This document shows positions 1 to 5,170 of a DNA stretch of 6,477 nt, in pieces (position 1 is the stretch's first letter; each line of letters begins with the position of its first letter). The notes beneath the pieces are model-generated. The model saw only the letters and a program-made list of their open reading frames with translations. It was not told the origin of the DNA and did no database searches. The translations under genes and the position numbers were made by a program. This stretch comes from an uncultured Actinomycetes bacterium. GTDB taxonomy: Bacteria; Actinomycetota; Actinomycetes; S36-B12. The stretch lies in NCBI GenBank assembly GCA_903848435.1, contig CAINGG010000328.1, positions 1-6,477 of the forward strand, read 5' to 3'.

Positions 1-678
1 CGCACTCCCAGGATCGGAGGGATCCCCCTGATAGCCCAGGAACTCATCCGGGTGCTTCAGTTCGGTCGATGATCCGTCGGCGAGGGTGATCGTCAGCATG
101 CCGTCCACGACAGTCATGGACACCACGTCGACATAGGAGCCCGAGGCCAGGGGGATCACCTCGTCAAGGAACGCCCGACCCCACGCGATGACGCGCTGCC
201 CGCGCTCATGGTCATAGCCCCCCGACGCAGGAAGGTCACCCATCGCATCGGTCCCGTAGAGGGCGTCGTAGAGCGAACCCCACCGAGCATTCGCGGCATT
301 GAGTGCATAGCGCGCGTTCGAGACCGGGACGACGAGTTGCGCTCCGGCCACATCAGCGATCTCACGGTCAACCCCCGCGGTGCGCACCTGCACGGAAGGG
401 GCCGGCGGGACCAGGTAGCCGATGGACTCCAGCAACGAGCGGTAGGCAATCGGGTCCCCGGCACCGCCGGCGCGTGAGTGCCACCACGCGTCGATCGCGG
501 CCTGCATCCGCTCACGCTCACCCAGCAGCTCGCGGTTGCGGGGAGTGAACTCGTCCACGAGGGCGGCGAGAGCGGACCAGAAGGCGTCGGATGTCAAACG
601 TGAGCCGGGCAGAATCTCGTCCTCCACGGCGCTGACCAGGACCGGATCCACCCGCAGTCCCGCGCGCTGCTCCATCAT
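1..678 (-). CDS. glcB: Malate synthase G, N-terminal part (3' end outside window)
   Basis: Malate synthase G condenses glyoxylate with acetyl-CoA to give malate, the second step of the glyoxylate shunt, in the cytoplasm. The minus frame is open from position 678 to the window edge (226 codons, no stop). It matches the family N-terminus: LPGSRLTSDAFW (residues 23-34), TPRNRELL (45-52), IGYLVPP (86-92), and the diagnostic stretch VVPVSNARYALNAANARWGSLYDALYGTD (116-144), where the barrel begins. It ends at EFLGYQGDPSDPGSA. The enzyme is usually about 720-730 residues, so roughly 30% is present: the helical clasp, the first barrel strand and part of the alpha/beta insertion. The catalytic residues lie outside. 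ATG at 678 is chosen because GGAGGG (689-694) sits 10 nt upstream; a second ATG follows directly at 675. The gene is divergent from the MBL gene across 42 bp. Identification rests on remembered family sequence and is strong. Confidence 0.95.
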   Translation of the reverse strand, partial: MMEQRAGLRVDPVLVSAVEDEILPGSRLTSDAFWSALAALVDEFTPRNRELLGERERMQAAIDAWWHSRAGGAGDPIAYRSLLESIGYLVPPAPSVQVRTAGVDREIADVAGAQLVVPVSNARYALNAANARWGSLYDALYGTDAMGDLPASGGYDHERGQRVIAWGRAFLDEVIPLASGSYVDVVSMTVVDGMLTITLADGSSTELKHPDEFLGYQGDPSDPGSA

Positions 679-688
679 GTGACCCGCA

Positions 689-716
689 CCCTCCACGCCG
701 TTAAGGCAGGAGCCTA
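689..716 (-). promoter_or_regulatory. Putative -10 box and Shine-Dalgarno of glcB
   Basis: On the minus strand TAGGCT (716-711) fits the actinobacterial TANNNT -10 pattern. It would start transcription near 704, giving a leader of about 26 nt that contains the Shine-Dalgarno GGAGGG (694-689), 10 nt before the ATG at 678. No convincing -35 box lies at normal spacing, so the ribosome binding site is much better supported than the promoter. Confidence 0.4.
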
Positions 717-720
717 GTCT
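708..720 (+). promoter_or_regulatory. Competing start signals for the MBL gene: AGGAG SD and TAGTCT -10
   Basis: AGGAG at 708-712 lies 8 nt before GTG 721, a normal Shine-Dalgarno arrangement. TAGTCT at 715-720 is also a TANNNT hexamer placed 6 nt before a second in-frame GTG at 727, the geometry expected of a leaderless transcript starting at 727. The two readings give proteins differing by two residues. This overlaps the minus-strand TAGGCT box of glcB, so the 42-bp gap may work as a compact divergent promoter. Confidence 0.35.
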
Positions 721-1452
721 GTGCGCGTGAGCAAGGCACCTATCGTCACCCTCGCCCCGGGCGTGCACCGCATCCCGACACTGGGGGACTTCATCAACTC
801 CTACGCCTTCGTCGACGACGACGGGTCGGTCACCTTGGTCGACTGCGGGCTGAAGCGCGCGCCAGGCAAGATCGTGCGCGCCCTGGCGGCCATCGGCAAG
901 CACCCCCGCGATGTTCAGCGCATCCTGCTCACCCACGCGCATTTCGACCACGCGAGCGGGGCCGCCCAGATGGTGTCGGAGAGTTCCGCCGACGGCGTTG
1001 ACGTCCACGAAGCCGATGCGGGCTACATCGAGTCCGGCAAGCGAGCGCCGGGCGACGCCGCCACGACCTCAGGTCGCCTCATGGCGCGGACTCCCTGGGG
1101 CGACTTCCGGCCCACGCCCGTCGCGCAACGGCTGCACGATGGCGACGTACTGCCGGTCGCCGGAGGCCTGCGCATCCTGCACACCCCGGGTCACACGCCG
1201 GGTCACGTGTCGCTCCTTCACCCCTCAAGCGGTGTCCTCATCACCGGCGACTCCATCTTCAACATGAACTCGCGCATGACCTGGCCCACCAAGGCCTTCT
1301 GCACGTCGTTCAAGCAGAATGTTCAGACCGCACACGCCCTCGGCGAGATCGAATACGCCATCGCCGCCTTCACCCACGGTCCCGAGATCCGCGACAACGC
1401 ACGCGAAGCCGTGCGCGGCTTCCTCCGCAAGGCAGCCGCCAAGGGCCAGTGA
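721..1452 (+). CDS. MBL-fold metallo-hydrolase (glyoxalase II-like)
   Basis: A 243-residue metallo-beta-lactamase-fold hydrolase, expected to bind two metal ions, usually zinc, and cleave a thioester, ester or similar bond. The exact substrate cannot be read from sequence. The signature THAHFDH (residues 71-77) supplies H72, H74, D76 and H77. TPGHTPGH (155-162) supplies the next metal histidine, probably H158. GD at 176-177 gives the bridging aspartate, and THG with H219 near the C-terminus completes the site. No signal peptide or membrane segment is visible, so it is probably cytoplasmic. GTG 721 has AGGAG 8 nt upstream; GTG 727 is the alternative start. Its stop codon overlaps the start of the SGNH hydrolase gene (GTGA, 4 nt), so the two are likely one operon with coupled translation. 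Length is typical of the single-domain family. Family assignment is firm; lactonase, thioesterase or glyoxalase II roles are all possible. Confidence 0.93.
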   Translation: MRVSKAPIVTLAPGVHRIPTLGDFINSYAFVDDDGSVTLVDCGLKRAPGKIVRALAAIGKHPRDVQRILLTHAHFDHASGAAQMVSESSADGVDVHEADAGYIESGKRAPGDAATTSGRLMARTPWGDFRPTPVAQRLHDGDVLPVAGGLRILHTPGHTPGHVSLLHPSSGVLITGDSIFNMNSRMTWPTKAFCTSFKQNVQTAHALGEIEYAIAAFTHGPEIRDNAREAVRGFLRKAAAKGQ

Positions 1453-2261
1453 GGTCCCGCGCGGCAGGGCGCACGGCCGCCGCGGTCACCGCCTCCCTTG
1501 TCGCCGCCGCCGGAGTGCTGACCGCCGAGGCCCTGGAGGCCCGGCGGCGAATCGGACGGCGCACGACCACCGCTCCCTATGCGGACGGTCGCTACGGCAG
1601 CGGCCCGGGCACCTCGATCCGGCTGGCGGTGCTCGGAGACTCGGGGGCCGCAGGGCTCGGTGCCGACTCGCCCTCCGACACGATGGGCGCCATCCTCGCG
1701 ACCGCACTGTCGGAAGTGTCCGGACGCACGGTGACGCTCAGCAACCATGCCGTCATCGGAGCGCAGACCAAGGACCTCGACGAGCAGGTCGATCGCGCAC
1801 TGTGGACCCGTCCGCACGTTGCCGTCATCATGGTCGGCGCCAATGACGTCACGCACCTTGTGCCCCGCACGCTCTCGGCTCGACGACTGCGCGCGGCAAT
1901 GCGCCGACTGCGCGACAGCGGCACCGAGGTCGTGATGGCCACCTGCCCCGACCTCGGCACGATCAAGCCCGTGCCCCAGCCGCTGCGCGCCATCATGCGG
2001 CGCCGCTCCCGGCTGCTCGCCCAGGCTCAGTTCGACGCGACCACCGGCGAAGGCGGGCGAGCGGTGCTGCTCGGCTCGAGACTCGGCCCGGAGTTCGACG
2101 AGCGGCCCGAGGTGATGTTCGCCAGCGACCGGTTCCATCCGTCGACGGAGGGCTACGTGGCCGCGGCACAGGCACTGCTGCCCGACGTCATCGCCGCGTG
2201 GCGTCTGGGTGGGGAGGGCGAGCTGCTGCCCGAGGTGCGGGCGAGCGACGTCACAGGCTGA
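1449..2261 (+). CDS. SGNH/GDSL-family hydrolase with N-terminal membrane anchor or signal
   Basis: A 270-residue serine hydrolase of the SGNH (GDSL) superfamily, which contains esterases, lipases and acyl-carbohydrate deacylases. Block I is VLGDSGAAGLG (residues 61-71) with nucleophile S65. Block II is around SNHAVIGAQ (98-106). Block III is GAND (130-133) with oxyanion N132. Block V is DRFHPS (227-232) with D227 and H230. All four signature residues are present. Residues 10-27 form an alanine-rich hydrophobic segment after a basic start (MRSRAAGR) and are followed by RRRIGRR, suggesting an uncleaved anchor or signal peptide with the catalytic domain outside the membrane; the segment is weakly hydrophobic, so this is not certain. 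GTG 1449 overlaps the MBL stop by 4 nt, with AAGGG just upstream (1441-1445). The 3' end overlaps the convergent small gene by 11 bp. The natural substrate is unknown. Confidence 0.9.
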   Translation: MRSRAAGRTAAAVTASLVAAAGVLTAEALEARRRIGRRTTTAPYADGRYGSGPGTSIRLAVLGDSGAAGLGADSPSDTMGAILATALSEVSGRTVTLSNHAVIGAQTKDLDEQVDRALWTRPHVAVIMVGANDVTHLVPRTLSARRLRAAMRRLRDSGTEVVMATCPDLGTIKPVPQPLRAIMRRRSRLLAQAQFDATTGEGGRAVLLGSRLGPEFDERPEVMFASDRFHPSTEGYVAAAQALLPDVIAAWRLGGEGELLPEVRASDVTG

Positions 2262-2568
2262 GGCGTACCTCGCGCAGGTCGGCCGCGACTGCTGCGAGGT
2301 GATCCGCTCCCGGCTCGAGGGCCAGCAGATCACGCCCGGTCACGGCGACCTGGTCGCCCACCGCCGCATCGCCGACGTCGGGCACCGGATGCCGCGGCCA
2401 GCCGGCCAGATCGGCGGCGCGGTCAGCCAGCCGCTGGGCCAGCGCCCGGGCCCCCGCGGCCCGGCTCACGTAGGGGGGCCACGGGGCGGCCAGTCGCGCG
2501 AGGGGCATGGAGCGCAGGCGGTCCACAACGCGGTCGAGCTCGATACGCGTCGAGTCCGCGGAGTTCAC
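2251..2568 (-). CDS. Small hypothetical protein, actinobacterial type
   Basis: A 105-residue protein of unknown function. I recognise its style from actinobacterial genomes but cannot name a family. It starts VNSADSTRIELDRVVDRL, an amphipathic helix, followed by the short motif MPLARL (21-26). A second alanine/arginine-rich helix covers about 36-54, then comes PVPDVGDAAVGDQVAVTGRDLL (61-82) and a final helix at 88-103. It has no cysteine, signal peptide or membrane segment, so it is probably a small cytoplasmic protein. GTG 2568 is preferred over the upstream in-frame start at 2637 because the longer version would translate straight through the terminator hairpin at 2599-2631 and has no homology-like character. 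There is no good Shine-Dalgarno, only CAGG. TACGTT 7 nt upstream suggests a leaderless mRNA. It overlaps the convergent SGNH gene by 11 bp. Confidence 0.75.
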   Translation of the reverse strand: MNSADSTRIELDRVVDRLRSMPLARLAAPWPPYVSRAAGARALAQRLADRAADLAGWPRHPVPDVGDAAVGDQVAVTGRDLLALEPGADHLAAVAADLREVRLSL

Positions 2569-2575
2569 GCCTGAA

Positions 2576-2581
2576 AACGTA
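2576..2581 (-). promoter_or_regulatory. Putative leaderless -10 box of the small hypothetical gene
   Basis: TACGTT on the minus strand (2581-2576) fits TANNNT and is followed by 7 nt before GTG 2568, so transcription could begin at or beside the start codon. No clear -35 element is seen; that position falls within the bax terminator hairpin. Confidence 0.35.
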
Positions 2582-2598
2582 CCTGACCCCGGACAGAC

Positions 2599-2631
2599 GA
2601 GGGGCCCGACAGCATCGCTGCCGGGCCCCTC
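2599..2631 (-). terminator. Strong hairpin terminator of the Bax-inhibitor-1 gene
   Basis: Arms GAGGGGCCCG (2599-2608) and CGGGCCCCTC (2622-2631) pair perfectly over 10 bp. The stem continues past one A/C mismatch with CAGC/GCTG (2610-2613 with 2617-2620), leaving a 3-nt loop. It begins 9 nt after the stop codon of the minus-strand gene at 2641-3531, the place expected of its terminator. The minus transcript continues GTCTGTCC, so there is no real U-tract, as is common in actinobacteria. The hairpin is symmetrical and could stop transcription from either side. Confidence 0.8.
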
Positions 2632-2640
2632 TCTCATCGA

Positions 2641-3531
2641 TTAGTCGCGACCGGACGCGATGATCGCGAACAGGCGCAGGAACTCGAGGTAGAGCCATAC
2701 GAGGGTGACGAGCAGGCCGAAGGACAGTCGCCAGGATTCGCGCTCGGGCAGGCCCAGCGCGATGCCCTGCTTGATCGCTTCGAAGTCGAGCATGAGGCTG
2801 AACGCCGCCAGGCCCACGCCGAAGACGCAGAGCAGCAGGCCCAGGGTGCCGACGCCGTAGAAGCCCCAGCCGCCCCCGACGCCGAAGAAGGAAGCGACGA
2901 GCGAGGCGAGCGCGATGACGAAGTAGGCGCCCATCGCCACGATCATGACCTTCATGAACTTGTTGGTGACCTTGACGATGCCGGTGCCGAAGAGCAGGAG
3001 CATGACCCCGAAGGTTACGAAGGTGGCCAGCACGGCCTGCAGCACCAGGCCCTCGTAGTCGGAGGCCAAGGCAATCTGGTTGTACCAGTAGCTGACCGCC
3101 CCGAGGAAGACGCCCGAGCAGGCGCCGTAGAGAAGGATCAGGGGCGGGCTCACCTTGCGCTTGAAGGCATTGACCAAGCCGAGGACGATCGTGCCGATGC
3201 ATCCCACCATCACGACGACGGTGCCGATGCCCGGCGCCGACGAGGTGAGTATCCAGCCGGCGAAGGCTCCGACCACTGCCAGCGCGAAGAGGATGGCGCT
3301 CTTGACCATGACGTCGGCGAAGGTCACCCGCTGGCCGGGAGGCGCCGGGATCGTGACTCCGGCGTAGATGTTGTCGCCACGTCCCGATGGCGCGGGAGCG
3401 GGGGCGGGGGTTTGGGCCGAGGCGACGGCCGTGCGCCCCTCGTTGTAGGCGAAGCCGGGTCCGGTGTTGGCCGCCGAGGCCTGGGCCGCTTGCCGGTCGA
3501 TGCGGGACAGGATCGGATTGGCGGTCTGCAT
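2641..3531 (-). CDS. Bax inhibitor-1/YccA-family membrane protein
   Basis: A 296-residue integral membrane protein of the Bax inhibitor-1 (BI-1, UPF0005) family in its longer actinobacterial form. Bacterial members such as YetJ are described as pH-sensitive calcium-leak channels; the role here is inferred. A soluble N-terminal region (1-70), rich in alanine and proline with a PAPAPAP stretch at 42-48, precedes seven hydrophobic segments at about 74-96, 102-123, 129-150, 163-186, 194-216, 224-248 and 267-291. The family acidic residues appear as D249 in LMLDFEAIKQG and E283 in LYLEFLRLF; many BI-1 proteins have Asp at the second site. ATG 3531 is chosen over the longer frame from 3645 because AGGAGG (3540-3545) lies 8 nt upstream and the upstream part is not family-like. 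The gene is transcribed divergently from the tRNA and ends in a strong hairpin. It looks monocistronic. Confidence 0.93.
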   Translation of the reverse strand: MQTANPILSRIDRQAAQASAANTGPGFAYNEGRTAVASAQTPAPAPAPSGRGDNIYAGVTIPAPPGQRVTFADVMVKSAILFALAVVGAFAGWILTSSAPGIGTVVVMVGCIGTIVLGLVNAFKRKVSPPLILLYGACSGVFLGAVSYWYNQIALASDYEGLVLQAVLATFVTFGVMLLLFGTGIVKVTNKFMKVMIVAMGAYFVIALASLVASFFGVGGGWGFYGVGTLGLLLCVFGVGLAAFSLMLDFEAIKQGIALGLPERESWRLSFGLLVTLVWLYLEFLRLFAIIASGRD

Positions 3532-3539
3532 CGTGCATT

Positions 3540-3607
3540 CCTCCTGGTGTGGGACCGGCGCTCGCCGATCGTCCTTCCACGTTAACCCAGGGTGGCGCAG
3601 TTGAGAA
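3540..3607 (-). promoter_or_regulatory. Putative promoter and SD of the Bax-inhibitor-1 gene
   Basis: On the minus strand TTCTCA (3607-3602) and TAACGT (3584-3579) are separated by 17 nt and resemble -35 and -10 boxes (TTGACA, TANNNT). Transcription would begin near 3572, giving a leader of about 41 nt that ends with the excellent Shine-Dalgarno AGGAGG (3545-3540). The ribosome site is secure; the promoter is a pattern match only. Confidence 0.45.
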
Positions 3608-3618
3608 GTCGAGGCGCC

Positions 3619-3624
3619 TAGGCT
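3619..3624 (+). promoter_or_regulatory. Putative -10 box of the tRNA gene
   Basis: TAGGCT lies 6 nt before the first base of the tRNA (3631). A start at normal distance would fall on or next to the mature 5' end. TTGAGA at 3601-3606 resembles a -35 box but is only 12 nt upstream of the hexamer, too close for a standard sigma-70 type promoter. Confidence 0.4.
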
Positions 3625-3630
3625 GGTTGC

Positions 3631-3704
3631 GCCCCCGTAGTCCAAGCGGCAGAGACAGCCGGCTTAAACCCGGTCCAGTGAGGGTTCGATTCCCTCCGGG
3701 GGCA
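3631..3704 (+). tRNA. tRNA with anticodon UAA, probably tRNA-Leu, short variable arm
   Basis: A 74-nt complete cloverleaf. The acceptor stem GCCCCCG (3631-3637) pairs perfectly with CGGGGGC (3697-3703), with discriminator A at 3704. The D-arm has a 3-bp stem (GTC/GAC) and a large loop with AA, GG and AGA, the arrangement typical of bacterial tRNA-Leu. The anticodon stem GCCGG/CCGGT (3658-3662 with 3670-3674) closes on the 7-nt loop CTTAAAC, giving anticodon TAA (3665-3667), which reads UUA (Leu). The T-arm is GAGGG, TTCGATT, CCCTC. CCA is not encoded. The odd feature is the variable region of only 5 nt, CCAGT (3675-3679); ordinary bacterial tRNA-Leu has a long variable arm. A73 and the D-arm agree with leucine identity, but charging is inferred. 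The 3' part lies opposite the end of the UDG gene. Confidence 0.9.
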
Positions 3705-4347
3705 CGGAATCGCCCAGGGCGATCGCCTGCTCGAGGACCGCATCGATCATCGGCTCCGTGAGCCGCCCGGTGAAGGTGTTCTGCTGGCTGGGGTGGTAGC
3801 AGCCCACGAGCCACCGCGGTCCGACCCTGGCCTGAACGCCGTGACCGAACCTCGGCCTCGGGGTCGGAATCGGCCCATCGGCCTCCGCGAGCGCGCGCAG
3901 GGCACTCGCCCAGGCGAACCCCCCGAGCGCGACGACGACGCGCGGATCCGTGAGTTGCACCTCGCGCAGCAGCCACGGGGCGCACGTGTCGCGCTCGCGC
4001 GGTGTGGGCGCATTGGCAGGGGGTGCGCAGCGCACCGCAGCCGTGATGCGCACGCCCTCGAGTCGCTGACCGTCGTCGACGGATATCGACGTCGGCAGCG
4101 CGGCGACGCCGACCCGATGCAAGGACGCGAACAGCCAGTCTCCGCTGCGATCGCCGGTGAACACTCGCCCGGTTCGATTGGCGCCGTGCGCCGCAGGCGC
4201 CAAGCCCACGATGAGCACGCGCGCCCGAGGATCGCCGAATCCGGTGACCGGCCGTCCCCAGTAGTCCTGGTCGCGATACGCGGCGCGACGCTCGCGGGCG
4301 ACGTCCTCGCGCCAGGCAACGAGCCGCGCGCACGCGCGGCACTCCAC
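3664..4347 (-). CDS. Family-5 uracil-DNA glycosylase (UdgB type); 5' end uncertain
   Basis: Removes uracil, and in this family also hypoxanthine and other deaminated bases, from DNA as the first step of base excision repair. From GTG 4347 the product has 227 residues. Motif A is GLAPAAHGANRTGR (48-61), typical of the family-5 enzymes that lack the usual catalytic Asp/Asn there. Motif B is YHPSQQNTFTG (184-194) with H185. C3, C6, C107 and C122 are the expected 4Fe-4S ligands. The family-like sequence continues upstream of GTG 4347 (SLDDLDAGI directly before VECRACARLV), but no ATG, GTG or TTG occurs in frame between 4348 and 4443. CTG 4443 overlaps the DLH stop as CTGA and would add 32 residues; it is a candidate non-standard start. 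The last 13 residues (VPPEGIEPSLDRV) come from reading the tRNA backwards, and the stop codon lies in its anticodon loop. Function is firm, both ends are unusual. Confidence 0.9.
   Translation of the reverse strand: MECRACARLVAWREDVARERRAAYRDQDYWGRPVTGFGDPRARVLIVGLAPAAHGANRTGRVFTGDRSGDWLFASLHRVGVAALPTSISVDDGQRLEGVRITAAVRCAPPANAPTPRERDTCAPWLLREVQLTDPRVVVALGGFAWASALRALAEADGPIPTPRPRFGHGVQARVGPRWLVGCYHPSQQNTFTGRLTEPMIDAVLEQAIALGDSVPPEGIEPSLDRV
3709..3723 (+). terminator. Short hairpin just after the tRNA, possible terminator
   Basis: ATCGCC (3709-3714) and GGCGAT (3718-3723) form a 6-bp stem with a 3-nt loop, starting 5 nt after the tRNA discriminator base. There is no T-run after it, and it lies within the UDG coding sequence on the other strand, so it could be chance. 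Confidence 0.3.
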
Positions 4348-4439
4348 GATGCCGGCGTCCAGGTCGTCGAGCGACGGTGCTCGCGCAGCAACGCGACGTA
4401 CGGATGCCGCGGACCGGCAGGCGGTGGGCCGATCGACCG

Positions 4440-5135
4440 TCAGAACGGGCCGTCCAGGCGCCGGTGGAACATCGCGAGCGAGCGATCCCAGGCCAGGGCA
4501 GCCGCGGCGGCGTCGTAGACCTCGGGCCGATCGTCGTTGAAGAACGCATGATGGGTGCCGGGATAGGTCTCGACGACGGCGACGCCGCCATGCTCGGCGA
4601 TCTCAGCGGCGTAGCGTGCGATGTCGGCGCCGGTGGAGGGGATGTCGCCCTCGCACTGGTTCACGAGCGCCTCACGGCCGGAGTAGTTCGCCCACGCGGG
4701 GTGGTAGTCGGGCCAGGGCATCGCTGGATAGAAGGCAGCGGTGCAGTCGATGTGCGGGCTCACGGTCGGCGCGAGCAGCGCCAGGCCGCCGCCCATGCAA
4801 AATCCCATGGCCCCGACCTGGTCACCGGGCACGCGGCCCGAGCGCACAAGTTGGTCGGCAGCGGCCGCGATGTCACTGGCGGCCGACGACACCTGGAGGC
4901 CCATCATCAGCTTGGCCGCCTCATCGGGCTCCGTGGTCGCGACACCGCGAAAAAGATCGGGGGCGAGGGCGACGAAACCGGCCGCGGCGAGACGATCGGC
5001 GACCGAGCGAATGTGCGGCACCAGCCCCCACCACTCCTGGATGACGATGATGCCCGGGCCGCTGCCGGACGCCGGGACGGCGAGGTAGCCGGGCAGGTCC
5101 CCCGCTCCGGAGGTGATCGTGACGGTGTCGGTCAT
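4440..5135 (-). CDS. Dienelactone hydrolase family protein
   Basis: A 231-residue alpha/beta hydrolase of the dienelactone hydrolase family. Classical members open dienelactone to maleylacetate in chloroaromatic degradation, but many homologues have other or unknown ester and lactone substrates. QEWWGL (33-38) carries the conserved Glu of the active site. GFCMGG (111-116) is the nucleophile elbow with C113. CEGDIPS (161-167) gives D164 and GTHHAFFND (193-201) gives H196, so the Cys-Asp-His triad is complete. Length is normal and there is no signal peptide. ATG 5135 has no Shine-Dalgarno but has TACGCT exactly 6 nt upstream, so a leaderless mRNA is likely. The gene starts 26 bp after the LacI-family gene, and its stop (TGA, 4440-4442) is immediately followed by the UDG coding sequence, perhaps overlapping its start. 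No other aromatic degradation genes are present, so a catabolic role is not supported here. Confidence 0.93.
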   Translation of the reverse strand: MTDTVTITSGAGDLPGYLAVPASGSGPGIIVIQEWWGLVPHIRSVADRLAAAGFVALAPDLFRGVATTEPDEAAKLMMGLQVSSAASDIAAAADQLVRSGRVPGDQVGAMGFCMGGGLALLAPTVSPHIDCTAAFYPAMPWPDYHPAWANYSGREALVNQCEGDIPSTGADIARYAAEIAEHGGVAVVETYPGTHHAFFNDDRPEVYDAAAAALAWDRSLAMFHRRLDGPF

Positions 5136-5141
5136 GGCGGG

Positions 5142-5170
5142 AGCGTAGTCCTGGGATTGGCCTAGCCGAA
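5142..5170 (-). promoter_or_regulatory. Putative leaderless promoter of the DLH gene
   Basis: On the minus strand TACGCT (5147-5142) is followed by CCCGCC and then ATG 5135, so the first transcribed base would be the A of the start codon. A weak -35, TTCGGC (5170-5165), lies 17 nt upstream and overlaps the last codons of the LacI-family gene. The lack of any Shine-Dalgarno supports the leaderless reading. Confidence 0.5.

Noticed and set aside
156..521. A minus-strand frame inside the glcB region
   Set aside because: It is out of frame with the malate synthase G reading frame, which is open over 1-678 and matches the family throughout.
1323..2333. A 336-codon minus-strand frame opposite the SGNH hydrolase gene
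   Set aside because: It is antisense to a gene with all SGNH catalytic motifs, has no domain character, and is explained by the high GC codon bias of the plus-strand gene.
2569..2637. Longer start of the small hypothetical protein at 2637
   Set aside because: The extension is translated from the terminator hairpin and has no plausible ribosome site; GTG 2568 is the better start.
3532..3645. Longer start of the Bax-inhibitor-1 protein at 3645
   Set aside because: It would translate the 5' leader and promoter region and overlap the tRNA; ATG 3531 has a near-perfect AGGAGG at 8 nt.
3664..3667. The tRNA as a UAA stop-codon suppressor
   Set aside because: A suppressor of UAA would need anticodon UUA. 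With U33 at 3664 the anticodon is UAA, which reads the leucine codon UUA.
2423..4591. A 722-codon open frame on the minus strand across the bax, tRNA and UDG region
   Set aside because: It runs through three well-supported genes in another frame, is arginine- and alanine-rich with no recognisable domain, and crosses the tRNA and the bax terminator region. Long chance frames are expected at this GC content.
4440..5135. DLH gene as part of an aromatic degradation cluster
   Set aside because: No ring-cleavage, muconate cycloisomerase or maleylacetate reductase gene is nearby; the family is broad and often found alone.
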